A stretch of DNA of 10,634 nt from an uncultured bacterium (GTDB taxonomy: Bacteria; CALINM01): the NCBI GenBank assembly GCA_938045315.1, contig CALINM010000026.1, positions 1-10,634 of the forward strand, read 5' to 3'. Positions within the stretch are counted from its first letter, which is position 1; each line of letters starts with the position of its first letter. A program made the position numbers and the translations under genes. Below, one piece after another: positions 1 to 7,815 of the stretch. The notes beneath the pieces are model-generated. The model saw only the letters and a program-made list of their open reading frames with translations. It made no database searches and was not told the origin of the DNA.

Positions 1-147
1 GGTGCTGATTTAAGATCTATTCAGGAGTTATTAGGACACGAGAGTATTTCTACCACACAGAAATATCTCCATATAAATTTTGATAAACTTTCTAGGGTTT
101 ATGATAAATGTCATCCAAGGAGTAGAAGAGATGAAAAGCAAGATTAG
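1..147 (+). CDS. xerC: Tyrosine recombinase XerC, C-terminal end (5' truncated by window edge)
   Basis: Frame 1 is open from the first base to TAG at 145-147, giving the last 48 residues of a tyrosine recombinase. The visible part holds the catalytic C-terminal signature: [16 protein letters not shown], with the conserved His at visible residue 13 and the nucleophilic Tyr at residue 22 (codon 64-66). The tail contains VYDKCHPR, close to the VYDKAHPR ending common in XerC. In this family the Tyr attacks DNA to form a 3'-phosphotyrosine link. XerC with XerD resolves chromosome dimers at dif. The catalytic Arg residues and the N-terminal DNA-binding domain lie outside the window. The last 17 bases overlap hslV, and xerC followed by hslVU is a widespread arrangement, which supports XerC over XerD or a phage integrase. 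The visible end looks intact. Confidence 0.87.
   Translation, partial: GADLRSIQELLGHESISTTQKYLHINFDKLSRVYDKCHPRSRRDEKQD
117..122 (+). promoter_or_regulatory. Ribosome binding site that fixes the hslV start
   Basis: AAGGAG lies inside the end of xerC, eight bases before the ATG at 131. The in-frame ATGs at 80 and 101 have no comparable site and would add unrelated residues encoded within xerC, so 131 is the supported start. Confidence 0.8.
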
Positions 148-670
148 AAATACTACGGTAATTGCTGTGAAACATAAAGGTAAGGTGGCTATGGGCGCTG
201 ATGGTCAGGTTACTTTGGGAAATAGTATTATATTGAAAAAGGGCGCAAGAAAAATACAGAGACTTTATAAAGGTAATGTTCTTGCTGGTTTTGCTGGAAG
301 TACTGCTGATGCCTTTTCTTTATTGGAGAGATTTGAAGGAAAATTAGAAGAATATAGAGGTCAATTAAAAAGGGCTGCAGTAGAGCTTGCGAAAGAATGG
401 CGTACAAATAAAGTGTTTCAAAGGTTAGAAGCTTTGCTTGTCGTAGCTGATAGGGAAAATATTTTTATAATTTCAGGAAGTGGAGATGTGATTGAGCCTG
501 ATGATGGGATAGCTGCCGTGGGCTCGGGTGGAGCCTATGCGTTGGCTTCTGCAAGAGCACTAATCAGATATGCAGATTTAGAAGCAGTGGAGGTGGTAAA
601 AAAATCTCTTGAAATTGCATCAGAAATTTGTGTTTTTACAAATAGTGAAATTATCACAGAGGAGTTGTAA
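131..670 (+). CDS. hslV: ATP-dependent protease subunit HslV (ClpQ)
   Basis: This is the peptidase subunit of the cytoplasmic HslUV (ClpQY) protease, a two-ring dodecamer that degrades substrates unfolded and threaded by HslU. The 179-residue length is normal for the family. The N-terminal-nucleophile pair is T8-T9 in TTVIAV. The family's mature enzyme begins at the first of these Thr residues, so residues 1-7 (MKSKIRN) should be removed as a short propeptide. Other family marks are GADGQVTLG (22-30), the active-site lysine region around R40-K41, [12 protein letters not shown] (51-62), [11 protein letters not shown] in the middle, and a GSGGAYALA segment. The chosen ATG has AAGGAG upstream; longer in-frame starts at 80 and 101 are rejected. 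The gene overlaps xerC by 17 bases, and its TAA directly abuts the hslU ATG, so translational coupling with equal output of both subunits is likely. Confidence 0.96.
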   Translation: MKSKIRNTTVIAVKHKGKVAMGADGQVTLGNSIILKKGARKIQRLYKGNVLAGFAGSTADAFSLLERFEGKLEEYRGQLKRAAVELAKEWRTNKVFQRLEALLVVADRENIFIISGSGDVIEPDDGIAAVGSGGAYALASARALIRYADLEAVEVVKKSLEIASEICVFTNSEIITEEL

Positions 671-1993
671 ATGAACGATAAATTGGGGTTAACGCCAAAA
701 GAAATTGTTAAAGAATTAGATAAATATATTATTGGTCAGAATGAAGCCAAAAAGGCAGTTGCAATTGCTTTACGCAATAGATACAGGAGAAAGCTTGTTG
801 AGCCTTCTTTAAGAAAAGAAATAATGCCAAAAAATATTATAATGATTGGGCCCACAGGTGTGGGTAAAACAGAAATTGCGAGGAGATTATCTGTCCTTGC
901 AAAAGCACCTTTTGTTAAAGTAGAAGCCTCTAAGTTTACAGAGGTTGGTTATGTAGGTAAAGATGTAGAATCTATTATTAGGGATCTTGTAGATGTAGCT
1001 GTTAATATGGTTAAGGAAGAAGAACAGGCTAAATTAAGAGATAAGGCTGAAAAATTAGCTGAAAAAAAACTTATAGATATTATTTTGAGAGAGAGAAAAG
1101 AGTTACAGGAAGATGTGACATCAGAGAACATAAAATTTTTGCTAAATTCAGGTAAATTAGATGATAAATATGTAGAGATTGAGGTTTCAGAAAAAAAACC
1201 TCCCTTCCCAATTATTGAGGTAGGGATACCGAATATTGGTGAATTAGATATGGGTTTGAAAGATGCCTTTTCACAGCTATTTCCACCGAGGTCTAAAAAG
1301 AAAAGAGTAACAGTAAAAGAAGCCTTAAATCTTCTTATTCAGGAAGAGATGAATAAGATGATTGATATGGATAAAGTTACAAAGGAAGCGCTAAGACGAG
1401 CAGAAGAAGACGGTATTGTTTTTATAGATGAGATTGATAAAATTGCGGGAAAGGGGTCAACTTATGGGCCCGATGTATCGAGAGAGGGAGTTCAAAGAGA
1501 TCTATTGCCTATTGTAGAAGGGTCGACAGTTAACACAAAATATGGAAGTATAAAAACAGATTATATACTTTTTATTGCTTCTGGGGCTTTTCACGTGTCA
1601 AAGCCCTCTGATCTTATACCCGAACTACAGGGTAGATTTCCCATAAGGGTAAATTTATCACCCCTTTCTGAAGAAGATTTTTTTAGAATTCTCGTAGAGC
1701 CAGAAAACGCATTAACAAAACAATATGTAGCTCTACTTGCTACGGAAGGTGTAACAGTAGAATTTACAGAAGAAGGTATAAAAGAATTGGCAAGGTTTGC
1801 ACATATGGTAAACGAGACTACTGAGAATATAGGAGCAAGAAGATTACATACAATTATGGAAAAATTGCTGGAAGATCTATCTTTTCATGCCCCTGAGGTT
1901 TCAGGTACAAAGGTAGTTATTACGGCAGAATATGTAAGGCATGAACTAAAAGATATAGTTGAAAATGCAGATTTAAGTAAATATATTTTATGA
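671..1993 (+). CDS. hslU: ATP-dependent protease ATPase subunit HslU (ClpY)
   Basis: This is the AAA+ unfoldase ring that recognises substrates, unfolds them with ATP and feeds them to HslV. At 440 residues it matches the usual length. The Walker A motif is GPTGVGKT at 60-67, the pore loop GYVG is at 93-96, and the Walker B motif IVFIDEID is at 249-256. The Arg finger region GRFPIRV starts at 321, and the sensor-2 motif GARR is at 388-391. Residues from about 109 to 240 form the charged, helix-rich I-domain. The C-terminus ends DLSKYIL, the type of tail that inserts between HslV subunits and activates them. GAGGAG at 659-664, six bases before the ATG, lies inside hslV. No key residue is missing. 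The next gene begins seven bases after the stop. Confidence 0.97.
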   Translation: MNDKLGLTPKEIVKELDKYIIGQNEAKKAVAIALRNRYRRKLVEPSLRKEIMPKNIIMIGPTGVGKTEIARRLSVLAKAPFVKVEASKFTEVGYVGKDVESIIRDLVDVAVNMVKEEEQAKLRDKAEKLAEKKLIDIILRERKELQEDVTSENIKFLLNSGKLDDKYVEIEVSEKKPPFPIIEVGIPNIGELDMGLKDAFSQLFPPRSKKKRVTVKEALNLLIQEEMNKMIDMDKVTKEALRRAEEDGIVFIDEIDKIAGKGSTYGPDVSREGVQRDLLPIVEGSTVNTKYGSIKTDYILFIASGAFHVSKPSDLIPELQGRFPIRVNLSPLSEEDFFRILVEPENALTKQYVALLATEGVTVEFTEEGIKELARFAHMVNETTENIGARRLHTIMEKLLEDLSFHAPEVSGTKVVITAEYVRHELKDIVENADLSKYIL

Positions 1994-2000
1994 TATCCTT

Positions 2001-3497
2001 ATGAGCCAGGGCACTATTCTTGTTTATGATAGAGAAATCTTTTATAGCACCTATATAGAAGATATTTTACTTGGTGAAAGATATAGGGTTGTAAAAGCAT
2101 GTAGTATTAGTGAGATTCCAGAACTTATTAAGAATAGCTTCCCCTATGTGTTTTTATGTGATATATCTGAATTGAATGATGGAGATTTAGATTTTCTTGG
2201 TATGATTAAAAAAAATTTTCCCACACTACCTGTTATATCAATAGTTAGTTCTGATAAAAAAGAATTGGTTGTAAGATATATCAGGGCTGGTGTTTTTGAT
2301 TGCATTGAAAAACCAATTATCAAGGAAGAATTAATTCTGTCAGTAAGAAAGGCTATAGAATTTTCAATTTATAAACAGGAAGAAATTGAGAGGGCTTCAA
2401 AAATTAAAAAAATTGCTAAAGGCACGGAAACACTTATTCAGGCTTCAAGAAAGCAAATACCTGATATTCCTCTTAAGTATCCTGGTAGTATGTTGATCCA
2501 ATCAATCCTTGACTCAATTGTAATTGCCTTTGACGCAGAAAAAGTGTCACTTAGCTGGCTTGATAGAGAAAAGAAGAAATATTATGTTGTTGCCTGTGCC
2601 GGGTATTGTATGGACATAAAACTCTTTAAACCAAGAAGTATAGGAGAGGGTATAATAGGATATGTTGCCGATAAAAAAGAAGCTATTTATGTTTCCGATA
2701 TATCTATAGATGGAAGATTTAAGACATCGCCATTTAAAAATCAATATAAAAGCTCTTCCTTTATGTGCGGGCCAGTGATTTTTAATAATGAAGTAGTGGC
2801 GGTTGTTAGTATAAGTGACAGAAAAATCCCAAAACCCTATTCAGAGGAAGATTTTATTCTCTTCAAGTCCTTCATAGCCCAGATTGCTTTTGCAATCGAA
2901 TCTGCACATATGATTTCTTTTTTAGAAGCAAGTTTTAGAAGACTGAATATTTACAAAGAGATTTCTTCATATATTGTGGATATGGTTGATACGGGAGATA
3001 TTTTAAATAAGATTCTCATTTCTGTAACAAGATATCTCAATTCTCAGGGAAGTGCTCTTTATGTCATGGATGAGAATAAAGAAAATTTTATACTTGAGGC
3101 TAAGAGTTTTTTGGAATTCAGGGAAAAATTTGTATATCATGAACTTCTGGAAAAGTTAATTATCAGTCCCCAGGACCATAAATCTTCAAGACCACTTTTT
3201 AATGCTGTATCTAAATTTGTTGATGGAGTAACGATAAGGGATTTTATTTCATTTCCTATATATATGAAAAATTTTCCACTGGGTTTTTTAATATTCATAA
3301 ATATTTCTAATAGAGAAGGTGTTGATTTTGAAACTATGCAGGATATCTGTAAGCTCATATCTGTGGCTTTAAAGAATAACTGGCTGTATAAAAATCTTTG
3401 TGTTACTGCTGATGAGCTTGTCAGAGTGAATAAAGAACTTGAAGGAACTAATAAAAAATTGATAGTTGAAATTGCGAAGAAAGGAGTAAGTAAATGA
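2001..3497 (+). CDS. Receiver-like domain plus two GAF domains, no output domain; signalling protein of unknown role
   Basis: I do not recognise a named gene. Residues 4-120 fold like a response-regulator receiver. D54 sits at the phosphoacceptor position (YVFLCDIS), S83 is after strand 4, and K104 is in IEKP. The usual acidic pair near the N-terminus is D10-R11, so the second, metal-binding acid is replaced, and the usual Pro-containing motif after D54 is absent; phosphorylation is uncertain. A helical linker spans about 120-155. A clear GAF domain covers about 165-300 (GEGIIGYVADK, then YVSDISIDGRF). A weaker second GAF covers about 318-462. The last 30 residues (ADELVRVNKELEG onward) look like a coiled coil of the kind that usually leads into a kinase or cyclase domain, but the protein stops there. 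There is no HTH, GGDEF, EAL, HisKA or ATPase domain. The start lacks a clear ribosome site (upstream is ATATCCTT), so it may depend on coupling to hslU. Its stop overlaps the argB start as ATGA. Whether it controls arginine genes or HslUV is unknown. Confidence 0.85.
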   Translation: MSQGTILVYDREIFYSTYIEDILLGERYRVVKACSISEIPELIKNSFPYVFLCDISELNDGDLDFLGMIKKNFPTLPVISIVSSDKKELVVRYIRAGVFDCIEKPIIKEELILSVRKAIEFSIYKQEEIERASKIKKIAKGTETLIQASRKQIPDIPLKYPGSMLIQSILDSIVIAFDAEKVSLSWLDREKKKYYVVACAGYCMDIKLFKPRSIGEGIIGYVADKKEAIYVSDISIDGRFKTSPFKNQYKSSSFMCGPVIFNNEVVAVVSISDRKIPKPYSEEDFILFKSFIAQIAFAIESAHMISFLEASFRRLNIYKEISSYIVDMVDTGDILNKILISVTRYLNSQGSALYVMDENKENFILEAKSFLEFREKFVYHELLEKLIISPQDHKSSRPLFNAVSKFVDGVTIRDFISFPIYMKNFPLGFLIFINISNREGVDFETMQDICKLISVALKNNWLYKNLCVTADELVRVNKELEGTNKKLIVEIAKKGVSK

Positions 3498-4381
3498 AAA
3501 AAGCTCATGAGAAAGTAAAGGTATTACTAGAATGTTTGCCTTATATTAAAAGTTTTTATGGAAAGATTGTAGTGATAAAGTATGGGGGACATGCGATGAT
3601 TGAGGAGCCCCTGAAAAACGCTTTTGCCCTTGACATTGTTTTACTTCAATATGTTGGTATAAAGCCTATTGTCGTCCATGGTGGGGGGCCCCAGATTGAT
3701 GATCTTATGAAAAAATTGGGTAAAAAGATTACTTTTATTGAAGGTTTGAGAGTAACTGATAGGGAAACGATGGATATTGTAGAAATGGTTTTAGGAGGTG
3801 CTATTAATACTGAGATAGTATCTTTGATAAATAAACATGGTGGTCGAGCTATTGGGCTATCAGGAGAAGATGGGAATATGATTAGAGCAGAAAAGTTATA
3901 TGGCCAGAAGATAACTGAGTCTGGTGTAAAAAATATAGATATAGGATTTGTTGGTGATGTGGAATCCATTGATGCAAATTTATTAAAAGCCCTACTTGAA
4001 AATGGTTTTGTTCCTGTTATTGCCCCCTTTGGTGTTGATGAGAATGGTGAAAGTCTCAATATAAATGCTGATACTGTTGCAGGGAAAATTGCTGAAGCTG
4101 TGAAAGCAGAAAAATTAATTTTGCTTACCGATACTGAAGGAGTGTTAGATAAGAATGGTAAACTTATTTCATATATATCTTATGAAAGAGCGTCAAGAAT
4201 GTTAGAAGAAAAGAAGGAGATATGGGGTGGGATGCTACCAAAGATTAAATGCTGTGTAGAAGCATTAAAAAATGATGTAAAGTCGTGTCATATAATTGAT
4301 GGAAGATTGGAACATTCTATTCTCCTTGAGATTTTTACACAAGCTGGTGTGGGTACAAAATTAGCCATGGAGGAACAGTGA
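3494..4381 (+). CDS. argB: Acetylglutamate kinase ArgB
   Basis: It phosphorylates N-acetyl-L-glutamate with ATP, the second step of arginine synthesis, in the cytoplasm. The 295-residue protein has the amino-acid-kinase fold marks: IKYGGHAM with K29, the glycine loop GGGPQI at 63-68, RVTD at 86-89, NINADTVAG at 189-197, LLTDTEGVLD at 210-219, and GGMLPKI at 245-251 with K250. About 23 residues precede the first strand and are predicted to form a helix. The C-terminus carries LLEIFTQAGVGT. In this family the N-terminal helix and this tail go with the hexameric, arginine-inhibited type, so feedback control by arginine is inferred. AAGGAG at 3481-3486 is seven bases before the ATG. The start overlaps the stop of the upstream GAF gene by four bases. 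Confidence 0.96.
   Translation: MKKAHEKVKVLLECLPYIKSFYGKIVVIKYGGHAMIEEPLKNAFALDIVLLQYVGIKPIVVHGGGPQIDDLMKKLGKKITFIEGLRVTDRETMDIVEMVLGGAINTEIVSLINKHGGRAIGLSGEDGNMIRAEKLYGQKITESGVKNIDIGFVGDVESIDANLLKALLENGFVPVIAPFGVDENGESLNINADTVAGKIAEAVKAEKLILLTDTEGVLDKNGKLISYISYERASRMLEEKKEIWGGMLPKIKCCVEALKNDVKSCHIIDGRLEHSILLEIFTQAGVGTKLAMEEQ
4369..4374 (+). promoter_or_regulatory. Ribosome binding site for argD
   Basis: GGAGGA near the end of argB is six bases before the ATG at 4381 but only three before the GTG at 4378. The spacing favours the ATG, which overlaps the argB stop by one base. Confidence 0.65.
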
Positions 4382-5568
4382 TGTCTTACATTGAAAGGGC
4401 TAAAAATTCGATTATGAATACCTATAAAAGGAATGAAGTAGTTTTGGTTAATGGTAAGGGAAGTTATGTTTTTGATGAGAAGGGTAATAAATATCTTGAT
4501 TTTACGGGTGGTATTGCAGTTTGTAGCTTAGGACATTGTCCGGATGAGGTTATCGAGGCAGTTGAAATTCAGATAAAAAAGCTTATACATACATCAAATC
4601 TTTATTTTACAATACCACAGATTGAACTTGCTGAAAGGTTGGTTAAGTTGTCAGGAGGTAATGTTAAGGTTTTCTTCTGTAACAGTGGGGCTGAAGCAAA
4701 TGAAGGTGCAATAAAACTTGCAAGGAAGTATCATAGAAAAAAGGGTAAAGATAGGTATGAGATAATTACTTTTTTAAACTCTTTTCATGGTAGAACTTAT
4801 GGAAGTTTGTCAGCAACGGGGCAGACAAAGTTTCATAAAGATTTTGAGCCTATGCTTCCAGGTTTTAAGTTTGCTCAATTAAATAATATTGAGAGTGTGA
4901 AAAGTCAATTAACACCAAATACTGCAGGCATTATGTTAGAGTTAATTCAAGGTGAAGGGGGTATTAATGTATGTAGCGAAGATTTTATAAGGGAACTAAA
5001 AAATATTTGCGACCAAAATGATATTTTGTTAATATTTGATGAAATACAGACGGGAATTGGAAGAACTGGCAGATTTTTTTGCTTTGAACATTTTGGTATA
5101 AAACCCCATATCTTTACTTTAGCAAAGGGTATTGCTGGTGGTCTTCCAATGGGTGCAATAATTGCGGTTGACAAAGTTGCAGAATCACTCGAGCCAGGAA
5201 CTCATGCTACAACTTTTGGTGGAGGACCTGTTATATGTTCGGCTGCAATAAGAGTGGTGGATAAAATCTCTGAGGAGGTTTTTTTAAAGGAGGTTAGGGA
5301 AAAGGGGGTGTATATAGAGGAGGGGATTAGAAAAATGAAGGATAAGTATCCCCTTGGTGAAATTAGAGGTATTGGTCTCTTGAGAGGTGTGGAACTGCAA
5401 ATGGATGAACCTGCTAAAGTTGTTGAATTAGGTTTAAAAAATGGTTTACTTTTAAATATAACAGCTGGCAATATTCTTAGGTTACTTCCTCCTCTAAACA
5501 TAAAAAGGGAAGAAATTGATGAGTTTTTTGAAAAATTAGTACATACATTTGATGGGGTAATAAAATGA
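4381..5568 (+). CDS. argD: Acetylornithine aminotransferase ArgD
   Basis: This PLP-dependent class III aminotransferase converts N-acetylglutamate semialdehyde and glutamate to N-acetylornithine and 2-oxoglutarate. Some family members also act in lysine synthesis (succinyldiaminopimelate), which the sequence alone does not exclude. With the ATG at 4381 it has 395 residues, the usual size. Visible motifs are the phosphate-binding NSGAEANEGA (about 101-110), FHGRT (about 135-139), the PLP-ring Asp in LIFDEIQTGIGRTG (about 217-230), and the Schiff-base lysine near 249 in TLAKGIAGGLPMG. The GTG at 4378 is an alternative start adding one Met. The ATG has better spacing to GGAGGA and gives a TGATG junction with argB. 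Neighbouring argB and argF support the arginine role. Omega-amino acid or GABA aminotransferase is less likely on context and length. Confidence 0.94.
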   Translation: MSYIERAKNSIMNTYKRNEVVLVNGKGSYVFDEKGNKYLDFTGGIAVCSLGHCPDEVIEAVEIQIKKLIHTSNLYFTIPQIELAERLVKLSGGNVKVFFCNSGAEANEGAIKLARKYHRKKGKDRYEIITFLNSFHGRTYGSLSATGQTKFHKDFEPMLPGFKFAQLNNIESVKSQLTPNTAGIMLELIQGEGGINVCSEDFIRELKNICDQNDILLIFDEIQTGIGRTGRFFCFEHFGIKPHIFTLAKGIAGGLPMGAIIAVDKVAESLEPGTHATTFGGGPVICSAAIRVVDKISEEVFLKEVREKGVYIEEGIRKMKDKYPLGEIRGIGLLRGVELQMDEPAKVVELGLKNGLLLNITAGNILRLLPPLNIKREEIDEFFEKLVHTFDGVIK

Positions 5569-6500
5569 AAAGGGATTTTATAAATTTAATTGATTTTACT
5601 GAAACTGAATTAATGACAATTATCAAGGAGTCATCAAAATGGAAAAAAGGCAGATATTCGAGTTATGGTATATCAAAAAATATTCTTGAGGGTAAAACCA
5701 TAGCACTGATTTTTGAGAAGGCGTCTACAAGGACAAGGGTATCTTTTGAAGTGGCAATAAATGAGTTAGGTGGAAATTCAACATTTCTAAGTGTAAGAGA
5801 CCTGCAGATGGGGAGAGGTGAGCCAATAAAAGATACAGCAAGGGTTTTATCCTCTTATGTGCATGGAATTGTTTACAGGTGTTTTAGTCATGATATGCTC
5901 AATGATCTGGCCAGATATTCCTCAATTCCAGTAATAAATGGACTATCTGATTACGGCCATCCCGTTCAGGTTATGTCGGATTTATTTACTTTGTATGAGC
6001 ATTTTGGGGATATAAAAAAACTGAATATTTCATGGATAGGTGATGGGAATAACATGGCTAATTCATGGATTGAAGCACACCTTGTTCTTGGGTTCTCATT
6101 ATCTATGGCCTGTCCTGAGGGTTATGAACCATCGGATAAATTATTAAAAAAAGCTTTAAAGAATAGAAATTTTAGAATTACAAATAATCCAGAAGAGGCT
6201 GTAAAAGGCGCTGATGTGATAAATACAGATGTATGGATTAGTATGGGTGATGAAAATCAAGAAGAGGAGAGGAAAAAAGCATTTAAAGGTTTTCAGGTTA
6301 ATAAAAATCTGTTGAAAAAAGCAAACAAAAATGCTGTAGTTTTACATTGTCTGCCCGCTTATAGGGGTTTAGAAATAGCGGAAGATGTGATTGAATCGGA
6401 ACAATCTCTTGTCTTCGTCCAGGCTGAAAACAGACTTCACGCACAGAAGGCTATACTTGAATTTATTTATAAAAAGAAAGGAGCAAATAAAAATGGCTAA
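5565..6500 (+). CDS. argF: Ornithine carbamoyltransferase ArgF
   Basis: It transfers a carbamoyl group from carbamoyl phosphate to ornithine, making citrulline. The 311-residue length fits the anabolic enzyme. The carbamoyl-phosphate motif STRTR is at 54-58, HPVQ at 132-135, DGNN at 160-163, a TDVWISMG segment for ornithine binding at 221-228, and the HCLPAYRG loop with the conserved Cys at 261-268. R290 lies in AENRLHAQK. The DGNN, SMG and HCLP motifs separate it from aspartate carbamoyltransferase. The anabolic rather than the catabolic (arcB) role follows from its place among argB, argD and argG. The start overlaps the argD stop as ATGA, preceded by a weak GGGG at 5554-5557, so coupled translation is likely. 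The 3' end overlaps argG by eight bases. Confidence 0.95.
   Translation: MKRDFINLIDFTETELMTIIKESSKWKKGRYSSYGISKNILEGKTIALIFEKASTRTRVSFEVAINELGGNSTFLSVRDLQMGRGEPIKDTARVLSSYVHGIVYRCFSHDMLNDLARYSSIPVINGLSDYGHPVQVMSDLFTLYEHFGDIKKLNISWIGDGNNMANSWIEAHLVLGFSLSMACPEGYEPSDKLLKKALKNRNFRITNNPEEAVKGADVINTDVWISMGDENQEEERKKAFKGFQVNKNLLKKANKNAVVLHCLPAYRGLEIAEDVIESEQSLVFVQAENRLHAQKAILEFIYKKKGANKNG
6477..6483 (+). promoter_or_regulatory. Ribosome binding site that fixes the argG start
   Basis: AAAGGAG inside the end of argF is nine bases before the ATG at 6493. The frame stays open upstream to an ATG at 6391, but that extension lies wholly within argF and adds 34 residues foreign to ArgG, so 6493 is the start. 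Confidence 0.8.
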
Positions 6501-7695
6501 AAAAATTGTACTTGCTTATTCTGGGGGGCTTGATACATCTGTTATTCTTCACTGGTTGAAGGAAACTTATAAAGCTGAGATTATTGCTTTTGTGGCAGAT
6601 TTAGGGCAGGGAGAAGAATTGAAAGCCATAAAAGAAAGGGCTCTAAAAACAGGAGCCTCTAAGGTTTATGTGGAAGATCTAAAGGAAGAATTTGTAAAAG
6701 ATTATGTATTTCCCATGCTAAGGGGTAATGCGATTTATGAAACGGGATATTTGCTTGGTACTTCAATTGCAAGGCCACTTATTGCAAAGAGGCAGGTTGA
6801 AATAGCGAAAAAAGAAAAAGCATATGCAATTGCCCATGGTGCAACAGGCAAGGGGAATGATCAGGTTAGGTTTGAACTCACTGCTTATGCTTTAGAACCG
6901 TCAATAGAGGTAATTGCACCATGGAGAATATGGGACTTTAAATCAAGAAGTGATTTAATTGATTATGCAAAGAAAAATAAAATTCCTGTTCCTGTAACTA
7001 AAAGCAAACCCTATAGTAGTGACAGAAATCTTTTTCATATAAGTTATGAAGGTGGTATTTTAGAGGATATAACTAAAGAACCACCAGATGAGATATTTCA
7101 GATTACCTGTTCACCAGAAAAAGCACCAGATAAGGCAGAATATATTGAAATAGAATTTAAAGGTGGGGATCCTGTTGCTGTTAATAATAAGAAAATGAAA
7201 CCCCATGTGTTGCTTGATTATCTAAATAAAATTGGCGGTAAACATGGAATAGGTAGGGATGACATTGTGGAAAATAGGTTTGTAGGTATGAAGTCAAGAG
7301 GTGTTTATGAAACACCAGGTGGTACAATTTTGCACAAAGCTAGAAGGGCCTTAGAAGCTATAACACTTGATAGAGAAGTTTTGAGAATCAAAGATAGTCT
7401 TATTACAAAATATGCAGAGCTTATTTATTATGGCTTCTGGTTTTCTCCGGAAAGGGAACTAATTCAAAAATTTATAGATGAAGCATCTAAGAGGGCTGAA
7501 GGTAAGGTCAGGCTAAAGCTCTATAAAGGTAATATTATAATTGCAGGCAGAGAATCAAAAAAAAGTCTATACATGGAAAAAATGGCAACATTCGAGGCAG
7601 ATGATATATATAATCAAAAAGATGCTGAGGGTTTCATAAAGATTAATGCCTTAAGATTGAGAATAAAAGCTATGCTCGATAAAAGTGATTTTTAG
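6493..7695 (+). CDS. argG: Argininosuccinate synthase ArgG
   Basis: It joins citrulline and aspartate using ATP, giving argininosuccinate, AMP and PPi. At 400 residues it is full length for the short bacterial type. The N-terminal PP-loop SGGLDTS is at 10-16, in the expected [16 protein letters not shown] context. [14 protein letters not shown] at 115-128 contributes to citrulline, aspartate and ATP binding, and [15 protein letters not shown] at 174-188 is the other signature. The longer frame from 6391 is rejected because it lies inside argF and ArgG proteins begin close to the PP-loop strand. It is the last gene of the arg block. argH, which often follows, is absent, and no convincing terminator is seen between its TAG and the hppA promoter, so some read-through into hppA is possible. 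Confidence 0.96.
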   Translation: MAKKIVLAYSGGLDTSVILHWLKETYKAEIIAFVADLGQGEELKAIKERALKTGASKVYVEDLKEEFVKDYVFPMLRGNAIYETGYLLGTSIARPLIAKRQVEIAKKEKAYAIAHGATGKGNDQVRFELTAYALEPSIEVIAPWRIWDFKSRSDLIDYAKKNKIPVPVTKSKPYSSDRNLFHISYEGGILEDITKEPPDEIFQITCSPEKAPDKAEYIEIEFKGGDPVAVNNKKMKPHVLLDYLNKIGGKHGIGRDDIVENRFVGMKSRGVYETPGGTILHKARRALEAITLDREVLRIKDSLITKYAELIYYGFWFSPERELIQKFIDEASKRAEGKVRLKLYKGNIIIAGRESKKSLYMEKMATFEADDIYNQKDAEGFIKINALRLRIKAMLDKSDF

Positions 7696-7742
7696 ATGTG
7701 AATCAATGGGCGCAAGAATTTTTAAGTTTTGAAAAATTAAGC

Positions 7743-7771
7743 TTGACAAATATGGATATAAAATGTAATAA
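7743..7771 (+). promoter_or_regulatory. Sigma-70-type promoter upstream of hppA
   Basis: A perfect -35 box TTGACA lies at 7743-7748. The -10 box is either TAATAA at 7766-7771 (17-base spacer, three of six matches) or TGTAAT at 7764-7769 (15-base spacer, five of six). Transcription would start near 7776-7780, leaving a leader of roughly 40 bases. This is the only sizeable + strand gap in the window (120 bases), and no riboswitch-like or operator structure is evident in it. Confidence 0.65.
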
Positions 7772-7802
7772 ATATTTTGCTCTAATAAAACTCAAAAAAG
7801 GC

Positions 7803-7810
7803 AGGGGGGA
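7803..7810 (+). promoter_or_regulatory. G-rich ribosome binding site of hppA
   Basis: AGGGGGGA, with six G residues in a row, ends five bases before the ATG at 7816. It can pair with the anti-Shine-Dalgarno in more than one register. Confidence 0.65.
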
Positions 7811-7815
7811 ACAGT

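Noticed and set aside
80-130. Longer hslV start at the ATG at 80 or 101
   Set aside because: These codons lie in the xerC tail, lack a ribosome site and add residues not seen in HslV; AAGGAG at 117-122 points to 131.
3137-3508. 123-codon minus-strand frame
   Set aside because: It is antisense to the GAF gene, whose frame carries clear domain sequence; no ribosome site or family match is apparent.
3630-3664. TTGACA inside argB as an internal promoter
   Set aside because: No -10-like hexamer occurs at 16-18 bases; the TATAAA at 3659 is 23 bases away.
3646-4059. 137-codon minus-strand frame
   Set aside because: It is antisense to argB across its conserved motifs and has low-complexity Ser/Pro/Ile composition typical of a shadow frame.
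5169-5200. TTGACA inside argD as an internal promoter
   Set aside because: The bases at the right spacing do not resemble a -10 box.
6391-6492. 34-residue N-terminal extension of argG
   Set aside because: It lies wholly inside argF, and ArgG proteins start just before the PP-loop strand; AAAGGAG at 6477-6483 supports 6493.
7717-7738. AATTTTT / AAAAATT inverted repeat after argG as a terminator
   Set aside because: It is a seven-pair A/T-only stem with an eight-base loop and no T-tract, too weak to call.
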